From assembly GCA_021774355.1 (NCBI GenBank), contig JAJFJE010000234.1:1-10784 (forward strand): a DNA stretch of 10,784 bases, written 5' to 3'. How positions within the stretch are numbered: the stretch's first letter is position 1; the number at the start of each line of letters is the position of its first letter. Shown in pieces: positions 1 to 6,289 of this stretch. This DNA is from Alphaproteobacteria bacterium (GTDB lineage: Bacteria; Pseudomonadota; Alphaproteobacteria; Zavarziniales; Zavarziniaceae). The notes beneath the pieces are model-generated. The model saw nothing but the letters and a program-made list of their open reading frames with translations, did no database searches and was not told the DNA's origin. A program made the position numbers and the translations under genes.

Positions 1-118
1 CGACCAGACCAAGGTCCTGGACGGCACCCTGGTCCGCATCCTGACCTGGTACGACAATGAATGGGGCTTCTCGAACCGCATGTGCGACACCGCCGTCGCC
101 ATGCACGTCATCGGCTGA
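1..118 (+). CDS. gap: Glyceraldehyde-3-phosphate dehydrogenase, C-terminal end (partial)
   Basis: Only the last 38 codons are present; the gene starts before the window and the reading frame begins at base 2. The visible peptide contains LTWYDNEWGFSNRM, the conserved C-terminal signature of type I GAPDH, and ends in HVIG before a TGA at 116-118. The enzyme oxidises glyceraldehyde-3-phosphate to 1,3-bisphosphoglycerate in the cytoplasm with NAD(P). The next gene, pgk, starts 22 bases downstream on the same strand and uses this product, so the two are almost certainly co-transcribed. The family is clear from this short end; cofactor preference cannot be judged because the NAD-binding domain is outside the window. 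Confidence 0.93.
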   Translation, partial: DQTKVLDGTLVRILTWYDNEWGFSNRMCDTAVAMHVIG

Positions 119-127
119 GCCGATGAC

Positions 128-135
128 GGGGAGGG
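128..135 (+). promoter_or_regulatory. Ribosome binding site of pgk
   Basis: The purine-rich GGGGAGGG ends five bases before the ATG at 141. It decides the start: the in-frame ATG at 57 lies inside gap coding sequence and the in-frame ATG at 123 has no comparable site in front of it. Confidence 0.75.
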
Positions 136-140
136 CTGAA

Positions 141-1361
141 ATGAAACAGGGAGCGCAAGCCGCGATCAAGCGGAGCTGCCCCGGCATCGACACGCTGGGG
201 CCGCTCGCCGGCCGCCGGGTGCTCGTCCGCTGCGACCTCAACGTGCCGACCAAGGACGGCAAGGTGACCGATGCCACCCGGCTCGAAGCCAATGCCCGGA
301 CCATCCGGGCTTTGGCCGAGGCCGGCGCCCGGGTTGCCGTGCTCGCCCATTTCGGGCGCCCCAAGGGCCGCGACGCCAGCCAATCGCTGCGCATGGTGGT
401 GCCGGCCCTGGCCGGCCTGCTGGGACGGCCGGTAACCTTTGCCGAGGACTGCATCGGCGCGGCCGCGGCGGCGGCCATTGCCGCCCTGCCCGATGGCGGC
501 GTGGTGGTGCTGGAAAACACCCGCTTCCATCCCGGCGAGGAAAAGAACGACCCGGCTTTCGTTGCCGAACTGGCGAAGCTTGGCGACGCCTATGTCAACG
601 ACGCCTTTTCCTGTGCCCACCGGGCCCATGCGTCGACCGAGGGCCTGGCCCGCCGTCTGCCGGCGGCCGCCGGCCTGGCGATGAAGGCCGAGATCGACGC
701 CCTCGAAGCCGCCCTGGGCAGTCCCGAACATCCGGTGGTCGCCGTGGTCGGCGGCGCCAAGGTGTCGAGCAAGCTGGACGTGATCGGCAACCTGGTCGGC
801 AAGGTCGATGTCCTGGTGATCGGCGGCGGCATGGCCAACACCTTCCTCTATGCCGACGGCTTTGCCATCGGCAAGAGCCTGGCCGAACGCGACATGGCCG
901 ACACCGCGCGGGGCATCGTCGCCAAGGCGGCGGCCGCAGGGACCAAGGTGATGCTGCCGGTGGACGCGGTGGTCGCCCGGCACTTCGCCGCCGGGGCCGC
1001 GAACGAGACTGTGGCGGTCGACAGCGTGCCGGACGACGCCATGGTCCTGGATGTCGGCCCGGCCACCGTCGTCGCATTCGAACGCATGCTCGAAAGCGCC
1101 CGGACGGTGGTCTGGAACGGCCCCCTGGGCGCGTTCGAACTGGTTCCTTTCGACCGCGGCACGGTCGATGCGGCCAGGGCGGTGGCCCGGGCGACCAAGG
1201 CCGGGCGGCTGTTGTCGGTGGCGGGCGGCGGCGACACCGCCGCAGCGCTCAATCATGCCGGCGTCAGTGCCGAATTCTCCTTCGTCTCGACCGCCGGCGG
1301 CGCCTTTCTCGAATGGCTCGAGGGCAAGGTCCTGCCCGGGGTTGACGCCCTGTTGCGCTGA
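141..1361 (+). CDS. pgk: Phosphoglycerate kinase
   Basis: The 406-residue protein has the usual length for a bacterial phosphoglycerate kinase, which interconverts 1,3-bisphosphoglycerate plus ADP and 3-phosphoglycerate plus ATP in the cytoplasm. The N-terminal substrate domain shows RCDLNVP (30-36), HFGRPKG (70-76) and LENTRFHPGEEKND (124-137). The nucleotide-binding half shows GGAKVSSK (204-211), GGGMANTF (228-235), WNGPLGAFE (325-333), GGGDT (362-366) and STAGGA (383-388). All expected catalytic blocks are present, with no frameshift. I chose the ATG at 141 because of its strong ribosome binding site; an upstream in-frame ATG at 57 would overlap gap and add an unrelated leader. It lies 22 bases after gap and is followed by an intrinsic terminator, so it closes that transcription unit. 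Confidence 0.97.
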   Translation: MKQGAQAAIKRSCPGIDTLGPLAGRRVLVRCDLNVPTKDGKVTDATRLEANARTIRALAEAGARVAVLAHFGRPKGRDASQSLRMVVPALAGLLGRPVTFAEDCIGAAAAAAIAALPDGGVVVLENTRFHPGEEKNDPAFVAELAKLGDAYVNDAFSCAHRAHASTEGLARRLPAAAGLAMKAEIDALEAALGSPEHPVVAVVGGAKVSSKLDVIGNLVGKVDVLVIGGGMANTFLYADGFAIGKSLAERDMADTARGIVAKAAAAGTKVMLPVDAVVARHFAAGAANETVAVDSVPDDAMVLDVGPATVVAFERMLESARTVVWNGPLGAFELVPFDRGTVDAARAVARATKAGRLLSVAGGGDTAAALNHAGVSAEFSFVSTAGGAFLEWLEGKVLPGVDALLR

Positions 1362-1393
1362 TCGCCGGGCGGCACCGCGGCGAAATATTTTCG

Positions 1394-1430
1394 ACGGCCG
1401 GGAGAAAATCCCGGCCGTTGGTGTTTCTTC
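1394..1430 (+). terminator. Intrinsic terminator after pgk
   Basis: A perfect 10-bp stem (ACGGCCGGGA at 1394-1403, its complement at 1409-1418) closes a GAAAA loop and is followed by the T-rich stretch TTGGTGTTTCTTC. It sits 32 bases after the pgk stop and is the best terminator in the window. It separates pgk from the next gene, whose start codon is only 42 bases downstream. Confidence 0.8.
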
Positions 1431-1460
1431 TACAGGCCAAGTCGCCTGTGGAGTCCTGCC

Positions 1461-1994
1461 ATGCCAAGTCTCGCCCGTGTTTTACCGCGCCTCGCATTGC
1501 TCGGTGCCGTCCTGGCCCTGGGCGGCGGCTGCGTCGCCTATCCGGCCGACGGCTCCTATGACAACGGCTATTATAACAACGGCTACAATAATGGTGCCTC
1601 GAACGGCTATTACCGCAATGGCCGCCCCGGCAGCTATTATGGCGGCAGCACCGTCATCGTAACGCCCGACAGGGACCGCGGTGACCATGACCGCTACGGT
1701 CGCGACCACGACGGCAAGCGGGACGATGCGTGGCGCCGCAGCCATGCCCGCGACAATGATGGCCGCCCCGACCGGGATCATGACGGCGCGTGGCGCGGCC
1801 GGCAGCAGAGCGGCGACCGGGATCACAACCAGACGGACAGGGACCGCAACCGCCAGAGCCGCGAGGAAGCCCAGCAGCGCCAGCGGGAGATCGACCGAGA
1901 CCGCGCCGAAACCCGCCGTCGCCGCGACGATCCCAACCCCAATGGCGGCGCCTACTGGGCCTATCCGGGGGGGCGCAATCCGACCGAGCGCTGA
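1461..1994 (+). CDS. Probable exported lipoprotein, low-complexity Tyr/Asn/Gly and Asp/Arg/His protein, function unknown
   Basis: I do not recognise a family. The 177-residue product begins with a hydrophobic export signal (about residues 4-23) that runs into LALGGGC, with Cys24 as a plausible lipidation site. The box is not canonical because the -3 position is Gly rather than Leu. Residues 27-62 are a Tyr/Asn/Gly-rich segment (NGYYNNGYNNG, then GSYYGG), followed by STVIVTPD. Residues 70-158 are a strongly charged stretch of Asp, Arg, His and Gln with repeated DRDHDG-like and DDAWR/DGAWR units. The last 20 residues return to a Gly/Tyr/Pro composition. TGGAG at 1449-1453 lies seven bases before the ATG. 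This looks like a disordered, surface or periplasmic protein. RcnB-like proteins have similar charged N-terminal parts, but their folded C-terminal domain is absent here. The gene stands alone behind the pgk terminator. Confidence 0.7.
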   Translation: MPSLARVLPRLALLGAVLALGGGCVAYPADGSYDNGYYNNGYNNGASNGYYRNGRPGSYYGGSTVIVTPDRDRGDHDRYGRDHDGKRDDAWRRSHARDNDGRPDRDHDGAWRGRQQSGDRDHNQTDRDRNRQSREEAQQRQREIDRDRAETRRRRDDPNPNGGAYWAYPGGRNPTER

Positions 1995-2096
1995 GTCCCG
2001 CCCTGCCGGCCGCGCCGCCACCGGCGCGCCCCCGAGCCATGATCGACGCCTGTTGCCCGACATGGGCAGCCGGCCGGGCCCGGCGCCAAATAACGA

Positions 2097-2110
2097 TTAC
2101 GGCCCCGTAA
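2097..2110. promoter_or_regulatory. Operator-like dyad upstream of the aldolase gene
   Basis: TTACGG-CC-CCGTAA is a perfect 6+6 inverted repeat with a two-base centre, typical in form of a dimeric repressor or activator site. It lies 142 bases before the aldolase start and ten bases before a TTGACC hexamer (2121-2126) that could be a -35 element. The matching -10 (CTTGCT, 2144-2149) is poor, so the promoter is weakly supported. No regulator can be named from this alone. Confidence 0.35.
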
Positions 2111-2179
2111 CAAGGCGCCTTTGACCGGTGACGGCGGGACATGCTTGCTGTTCCCGGCGAAGGCAGGCATGGACGGGCG

Positions 2180-2205
2180 CGGTCGCCCTTGGTAGAACGC
2201 GACCG
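2180..2205. promoter_or_regulatory. Inverted repeat in the aldolase leader
   Basis: CGGTCGC (2180-2186) and GCGACCG (2199-2205) form a 7+7 inverted repeat around a 12-base spacer, 46 bases before the aldolase ATG. It could be an operator or a leader hairpin. It lacks a T-tract, so it is unlikely to be an intrinsic terminator. Confidence 0.3.
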
Positions 2206-2251
2206 GCCGCCGCCCGGCCATATTGTTGCCTATTTGTAAGGGGTCCCCATC

Positions 2252-3181
2252 ATGAAAATCACCAAGAAGGTGAAGGATATCCTCTCTTCCTATGAGAGCG
2301 ATAATCCCGGCACCAAGGCCAATCTGGCGCGCATCTTGATGACCGGCCGACTGGGCGGAACCGGCAAGGTGATCATCCTGCCCGTGGATCAGGGCTTCGA
2401 GCACGGCCCGGCGCGCAGCTTCGCGCCCAACAGCCCGGCCTATGACCCGCATTATCACTTCCAGATGGCGGTCGATGCCGGGCTCAACGCCTATGCCTCT
2501 GTACTCGGCATGATCGAGGCCGGGGCGGACAGCTTCGCCGGCCAGATCCCCCTCATCCTCAAGGTCAACTCGTCCAATTCCCTGGCCCGTGGCGGCGAGG
2601 CCCCGGACCAGGCGGTGACCGCCGGGGTCGACGACGCCCTGCGCCTGGGCTGCTCGGCAATCGGCTTCACCATGTATCCGGCCTCCGACCAGGCCTTCGA
2701 ACAGATGGAAGAATTGCGGGAACTGGCCGCGGAAGCCAAGGCCGCCGGCCTGGCCGTGGTGGTCTGGTCCTACCCCCGGGGCGGCAACCTGTCCAAGGAT
2801 GGCGAGACCGCCATGGATGTCTGCGCCTATGCCGCCCACATGGCGGCCCTGACCGGCGCCCACATCATCAAGGTCAAGCTGCCTTCGGCCCATCTCGAGC
2901 AAAGCGAGGCCAAGAAGGTCTACGAAAAATACCAGATCGACCTGTCCAGCCAGGCGGCCCGCGTGGCCCATGTGGTGCAGGCCTGCTTCGGCGGCCGTCG
3001 CCTGGTGGTGTTCTCGGGCGGCGCCGCCAAGTCCGAGGGCTCGCTCTATGACGATGCCCGGGCGATCCGCGACGGCGGCGGCAATGGCTCGATCATCGGC
3101 CGCAATACCTTCCAGCGGCCCCGGGCCGAGGCCCTGGCAATGCTCGACCGCCTGGTGCGGATCTATAAGGGGCAGGAATAG
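2252..3181 (+). CDS. fba: Class I fructose-bisphosphate aldolase (DhnA/FbaB type)
   Basis: The 309-residue protein is a metal-independent, Schiff-base aldolase of the archaeal-type DhnA family, a TIM barrel that cleaves fructose-1,6-bisphosphate to dihydroxyacetone phosphate and glyceraldehyde-3-phosphate. Visible blocks are DQGFEHGP (46-53) near the N-terminus, WSYPRGG (172-178) matching the family's active-site Trp/Tyr segment, IIKVKLP (205-211) carrying the Schiff-base lysine (Lys207 or Lys209), and the phosphate-binding segments FSGGAAK (254-260) and GRNTFQR (283-289). The start is the ATG at 2252, with AAGGGG at 2238-2243 eight bases upstream. The class II zinc-dependent aldolase signatures are absent. 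The gene follows gap-pgk with one unrelated gene between, and its TAG abuts the GTG of the thiE-like gene, so these two are translationally linked. The length and motifs look complete. Confidence 0.94.
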   Translation: MKITKKVKDILSSYESDNPGTKANLARILMTGRLGGTGKVIILPVDQGFEHGPARSFAPNSPAYDPHYHFQMAVDAGLNAYASVLGMIEAGADSFAGQIPLILKVNSSNSLARGGEAPDQAVTAGVDDALRLGCSAIGFTMYPASDQAFEQMEELRELAAEAKAAGLAVVVWSYPRGGNLSKDGETAMDVCAYAAHMAALTGAHIIKVKLPSAHLEQSEAKKVYEKYQIDLSSQAARVAHVVQACFGGRRLVVFSGGAAKSEGSLYDDARAIRDGGGNGSIIGRNTFQRPRAEALAMLDRLVRIYKGQE

Positions 3182-3847
3182 GTGGCGGCGGGCGCGCCTG
3201 ATCGGCCGCACTGCCGGCTGTACCTGATCACCCCGCCGGTGCTGCCGGCGGGGGGCCTGGTCGAGCCCATGAAGGCGGCCCTGGGCGGCGGCGATGTCGC
3301 CTGCGTCCAACTGCGCCTGAAGGGCGCCGACGACGATGCCGTGCTGCGGGCCGGCGAGGCCTTGTTGCCGGTGGTTCAGGGCGCGGGCGCCGCCTTGCTG
3401 ATCAATGACCGTCCGGATCTGGCGCGGCGCCTGGGGGCAGACGGCGCCCATGTCGGCCAGGACGACATGTCCTGCGCCGCGGCGCGGAAGATCCTGGGGC
3501 CTGACCGCATCCTGGGGGTCACCTGCCACGAGTCCCGTCATCTGGCGATCGAGGCGGGCGAGGCCGGGGCGGACTATGTCGCCTTCGGCGCCTTCTTCCC
3601 GACCACCACCAAGAGCCCGCCGAGCCAGGCCGCGCCCGAGATATTGCGCTGGTGGTCCGAGCTGTTCGAACTGCCCTGCGTCGCGATCGGCGGCATCACC
3701 GTCGCCAATGCCCCGCCCCTGGTCGCCGCCGGGGCCGATTTCCTGGCCGTCTCGGCCGGGATCTGGCAGTATCCCGAGGGTCCGGCGGCGGCCGTCGAGG
3801 CCTTCAACCTGCTGTTCGTCAGCGGCCCGACAGCCGCTCCGTGGTAG
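3182..3847 (+). CDS. thiE: Thiamine-phosphate synthase family protein (ThiE-like)
   Basis: The 221-residue product has the ThiE TIM-barrel pattern: RLYLITP (12-18), VQLRLK (42-47) giving Gln43/Arg45/Lys47, IND (74-76), HVGQDD (90-95), PTTTK (140-144) and IGGI (169-172). ThiE joins the thiazole phosphate and pyrimidine pyrophosphate halves of thiamine in the cytoplasm. Most substrate-binding residues are kept, but the usual G-V-S loop reads GVTCH (112-116), a Ser-to-Thr change. GTG at 3182 is the start: it directly follows the aldolase TAG, and GGGGCAGGA just before it serves as ribosome binding site. No other thiamine gene lies in the window, so its operon partner is glycolytic. A true thiamine role is likely but not proven; ThiE-like relatives such as TenI are an alternative. 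Confidence 0.8.
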   Translation: MAAGAPDRPHCRLYLITPPVLPAGGLVEPMKAALGGGDVACVQLRLKGADDDAVLRAGEALLPVVQGAGAALLINDRPDLARRLGADGAHVGQDDMSCAAARKILGPDRILGVTCHESRHLAIEAGEAGADYVAFGAFFPTTTKSPPSQAAPEILRWWSELFELPCVAIGGITVANAPPLVAAGADFLAVSAGIWQYPEGPAAAVEAFNLLFVSGPTAAPW

Positions 3848-3863
3848 TGTTGTCCGACGACAT

Positions 3864-3870
3864 GGAGGAG
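3864..3870 (+). promoter_or_regulatory. Ribosome binding site of the DUF4399 gene
   Basis: GGAGGAG ends six bases before the ATG at 3877. It selects this start over further upstream in-frame codons that lie inside the thiE-like gene, and it places a clean signal peptide at the N-terminus. Confidence 0.75.
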
Positions 3871-3876
3871 CCGCCG

Positions 3877-4293
3877 ATGCGCATCGCTGCCACGCTTTTC
3901 GCCCTTTGCCTGATCACCAGCCCCGCACTGGCCCAAGAGCGGACGGCCCCGCCGCCGGGTGCCACGGCCTATATCATCGCGCCGGCCGACGGGGCCACGG
4001 TCACGAGCCCGTTCACGGTCCGCTTCGGGCTGCACGGCATGGGGGTCGCCCCGGCCGGGGTCGACAAGCCCAAGACCGGGCATCATCACCTGCTGATCGA
4101 CACGCCCCTGCCGCCGCTGGACGAGAACATCCCCAGCGATGACCAGCACCGGCATTTCGGTGGCGGCCAGACCGAGGTTGAACTGTCCCTGCCGCCCGGC
4201 AAACACAGCTTGCAATTGCTGCTGGGCGACCAGAACCACATTCCCTTCGCGCCGTCGGTCCAGTCCGAAATCGTCACCGTCACCGTCGAATAG
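3877..4293 (+). CDS. DUF4399 domain periplasmic protein
   Basis: The 138-residue precursor starts with a signal peptide, MRIAATLFALCLITSPALA, with predicted cleavage after Ala19 (ALA/Q). The mature part matches the DUF4399 pattern: GMGVAPAGVDKPKTG leading to HHHLLID (69-75), HRHFGGGQTEVEL (91-103), and LPPGKHSLQLLLGDQNHIP (105-123). The many conserved histidines suggest metal binding, but the function of the family is unknown to me. It is a small beta-rich exported domain, so it acts in the periplasm. It lies 29 bases after the thiE-like gene on the same strand, so it may share the aldolase transcript. The family call rests on the HHHLLID and HFGGGQTE segments and is confident; no enzymatic role should be assumed. 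Confidence 0.87.
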   Translation: MRIAATLFALCLITSPALAQERTAPPPGATAYIIAPADGATVTSPFTVRFGLHGMGVAPAGVDKPKTGHHHLLIDTPLPPLDENIPSDDQHRHFGGGQTEVELSLPPGKHSLQLLLGDQNHIPFAPSVQSEIVTVTVE

Positions 4294-4330
4294 GCGGCGC
4301 AACCGGCGGCGCCCAACGGGGTTAGTCTTT

Positions 4331-4349
4331 TGACCCCAGTGGTCAGGAG
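4331..4349 (+). promoter_or_regulatory. Ribosome binding site and small hairpin before the 4357 gene
   Basis: AGGAG (4345-4349) ends seven bases before the ATG at 4357 and favours that start over the in-frame TTG at 4330. A 5-bp hairpin, TGACC (4331-4335) with GGTCA (4341-4345), touches its upstream edge. The segment GACCCC can alternatively pair with GGGGT at 4318-4322. Any regulatory role is speculative. Confidence 0.5.
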
Positions 4350-4356
4350 TGCCCCG

Positions 4357-4965
4357 ATGACACCCTCCCTGTTGCCGGCCCTGTTGCCGGCCCTGCTGCC
4401 GGCCCTGCTGGCGATCGGCCTGTTGGGGTCGAGCGATGCCCTGGCGCGCGACGACCCGCCGCCACAATTTCCACCGCTGCACTTCGCGGCCGCGGTGCCC
4501 TTGCTGTTCGATCTGGGGTCGGTCGCGGTCGAGGATCGCAGCGCCGGCGACGTGACCGCCGGGCGGATCGACCAGACCATGGACCTGCCGCCGGCCGCCG
4601 CGGTCGCCGACTGGGCCGCCGCCCGGCTGGTCGCCGCCGGCCGCACGGGCAGCATGACGATGATTATCCGCGAAGCCTCGGTGGTCGAGGCGGCGCTACC
4701 GGTCGATGGCGGCCTGGCCGGGGTCTTCAAGGATGAAGAGAAGAGCCAGTTGGTCGCCCGCCTGGTGGTCGATTTCGTGGCCGAGCGGCCCGACGGCAGC
4801 CGGGCCCAGGCGACCGTCACGGCGGTCCGGCAGCAGACCTTGCTGGAAAGCACCCGCCCCATCGACCGCCGGCAAGCGCTCTACGACCTGTCGCGCGACC
4901 TGATCGCCAGCTTCGATGCCCAGGCAACGGCCACCATCGACCAGGTCTTCGGCGCCTATCGCTGA
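4357..4965 (+). CDS. Exported protein of unknown function
   Basis: I do not recognise the family with confidence. The 202-residue precursor has a signal peptide whose hydrophobic core is LLPALLPALLPALL (5-18), encoded by a 12-bp tandem repeat, with likely cleavage after DALA (27-30). No lipobox cysteine is present; the protein contains no cysteine at all. The mature part alternates beta-like segments (PLLFDLGSVAVED, SMTMIIREASVVEAAL, QLVARLVVDFVAERPDG, AQATVTAVRQQTLL) with a final amphipathic helix (DRRQALYDLSRDLIASFDAQATATIDQVF). This order resembles small periplasmic auxiliary or outer-membrane assembly proteins such as the ABC-transport auxiliary lipoprotein fold, but that is only a resemblance. 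ATG at 4357 has a good ribosome binding site. It is the last plus-strand gene of the aldolase cluster, 63 bases after DUF4399. Confidence 0.8.
   Translation: MTPSLLPALLPALLPALLAIGLLGSSDALARDDPPPQFPPLHFAAAVPLLFDLGSVAVEDRSAGDVTAGRIDQTMDLPPAAAVADWAAARLVAAGRTGSMTMIIREASVVEAALPVDGGLAGVFKDEEKSQLVARLVVDFVAERPDGSRAQATVTAVRQQTLLESTRPIDRRQALYDLSRDLIASFDAQATATIDQVFGAYR
4369..4410 (+). repeat. 12-bp tandem repeat in a signal-peptide coding region
   Basis: Three full copies and one half copy of CTGTTGCCGGCC (third copy and half copy with CTGCTG) lie end to end. Each unit encodes Leu-Leu-Pro-Ala in frame, so gain or loss of a unit would lengthen or shorten the hydrophobic core of the signal peptide by four residues without a frameshift. 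Confidence 0.85.
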
Positions 4966-5043
4966 CCACCCCGCCCCGCTCCCGCCGAACCTGCCCGCGG
5001 GGCCGACACCGCACCCGACGGCGCCGACGTGCCGGGCGACAAG

Positions 5044-5126
5044 CCCGTCGTCCTGTTCGACGGGTGGGATGCCGCCAGTTGCCGCCAGGCCACGGCCCGG
5101 CGGTAGCCGGCGAACCGGCCGCTACC
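5044..5126. terminator. Hairpins in the convergent gap between the 4357 gene and argE
   Basis: CCCGTCG (5044-5050) pairs with CGACGGG (5058-5064) across a seven-base loop. GGTAGC (5102-5107) pairs with GCTACC (5121-5126), the latter covering the argE stop codon. Neither is followed by a T-run on either strand, so these are candidate rather than proven terminators for the two converging transcripts. The 156-bp gap otherwise holds no supported gene. Confidence 0.35.
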
Positions 5127-6288
5127 CGGCGCAGACCCGCTCGGCCAGGCGGCCGAGGAAGGTCAGGCAGGCTTCGAGCTGGGCAACCGCCACGAACTCG
5201 TCCGGCCGGTGGGCCTGCAGAATATCCCCGGGGCCGCACACCACGGTCGGAATCGCGGCCTGCTGGAAGATCCCGGCCTCGGTGGCATAGGACACGGCAA
5301 GCGTCTCGTTGGTTCCGACCAGGGCCTTGGCCAGGGTCTCGGCGGCCGAGCCCGGATCGGGTACCAGGGCCGGGGTCACCGAGCGGGGCACGGTCTCGAC
5401 CCTGGCCAGGCCCGGCGCCCGGCGTTCGAGCACGGGCTGGACCCGGCGGGCCACATAGTCCTGGAAGCGGCGGAACGGCTCGTCCGCATCCGCGCCCGGC
5501 AACATCCGGTATTCCCAGGTGAAGCGGCAGTGGCGGGGAATGATGTTGACCGCCGTGCCGCCCTGGATGACCCCCACGGAGAGACTGGAAAACGGCGGCG
5601 TGAAGCGCCCCGTGGGGTCGCCGCGGTCCTTCAGTTCGTCGCCCAGGCGGGCCAGGAAGCCGATCAGGTCGGCGGCCACCTGGATGGCGTTGACCCCGAT
5701 ATGGGTGGCGCTGGAATGGGCCTCCAAACCGGTTACCGTGGTGGTGAAGGAGCGGATGCCCTTGTGGGCGTCGACCACGGCCATCATGGTCGGCTCGCCC
5801 ACCAGGCACAGCCGCGGCCGGGGCTTGGTCCGCACGATATGGTCGATCAGCCCGTGGACCCCCAGGCAGCCGACCTCCTCGTCATAGGAAAAGGCCAGGT
5901 GGACGGGTTCCCGCAGGTCCCGCGCGGCAAGTTCCGGGACCAGCGCCAGGCAGCAGGCGATGAAACCCTTCATATCGCAGGCGCCGCGGCCATAGAGCCG
6001 GTCGTCCCGGGCGCTCAGGGCAAAGGGATCGGTGGTCCATTCCTGGTCGTCCACCGGGACCACGTCGGTGTGGCCGGACAGCACGATGCCGCCCATGGTC
6101 GCCGGGCCCAGCGTGGCATAGAGATTGGCCTTGCTCTGCCCGGCATCGTGGATCAGTTCGCTGGCCACCCCGTGCGCGTCGAGATAGGCGCGCAGCCATT
6201 CGATCAGCGCCAGATTCGACAACCGGCTGGTGGTATCGAACCCGACCAGCTTTTCCAGAAGGGTGACCGCCCGATCAAGCCGCGCCAT
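5122..6288 (-). CDS. argE: Acetylornithine deacetylase
   Basis: The 388-residue protein belongs to the M20 zinc peptidase family and removes the acetyl group from N-acetylornithine in arginine synthesis. Metal and catalytic residues are visible: SGHTDVVP (71-78; His73, Asp75), GACDMKG (102-108; Asp105), DEEVG (136-140; Glu137/Glu138), GEPT (164-167; Glu165), the lid-domain segment GTAVNIIP (244-251), and GPGDILQAHRPDEF (352-365; His360). The tail around GPGDI and AH-PDE is typical of ArgE rather than DapE. I use the ATG at 6288, with GGGAGG five bases upstream; a longer in-frame start at 6405 would lie inside purK. It starts one base after the purK stop and is the last gene of the DUF465-purE-purK-argE operon. 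All key residues are intact. Another M20 amidohydrolase specificity remains possible. Confidence 0.9.
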   Translation of the reverse strand: MARLDRAVTLLEKLVGFDTTSRLSNLALIEWLRAYLDAHGVASELIHDAGQSKANLYATLGPATMGGIVLSGHTDVVPVDDQEWTTDPFALSARDDRLYGRGACDMKGFIACCLALVPELAARDLREPVHLAFSYDEEVGCLGVHGLIDHIVRTKPRPRLCLVGEPTMMAVVDAHKGIRSFTTTVTGLEAHSSATHIGVNAIQVAADLIGFLARLGDELKDRGDPTGRFTPPFSSLSVGVIQGGTAVNIIPRHCRFTWEYRMLPGADADEPFRRFQDYVARRVQPVLERRAPGLARVETVPRSVTPALVPDPGSAAETLAKALVGTNETLAVSYATEAGIFQQAAIPTVVCGPGDILQAHRPDEFVAVAQLEACLTFLGRLAERVCAG

Positions 6289-6289
6289 G

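Noticed and set aside
108..1256. Long minus-strand open frame opposite pgk
   Set aside because: It mirrors the codon bias of pgk, gives a low-complexity Gly/His/Arg peptide, and lies wholly over a certain gene.
1482..2063. Minus-strand Ala/Val/Ile-rich frame opposite the lipoprotein gene
   Set aside because: It looks membrane-like only because Asp/Asn/Tyr codons read as Val/Ile/Ala on the other strand; the plus frame has a start site and an export signal.
1961..3541. 526-codon minus-strand open frame opposite the aldolase and thiE-like genes
   Set aside because: It crosses three plus-strand genes and intergenic DNA, has no recognisable motif, and is explained by high GC content lacking stop codons.
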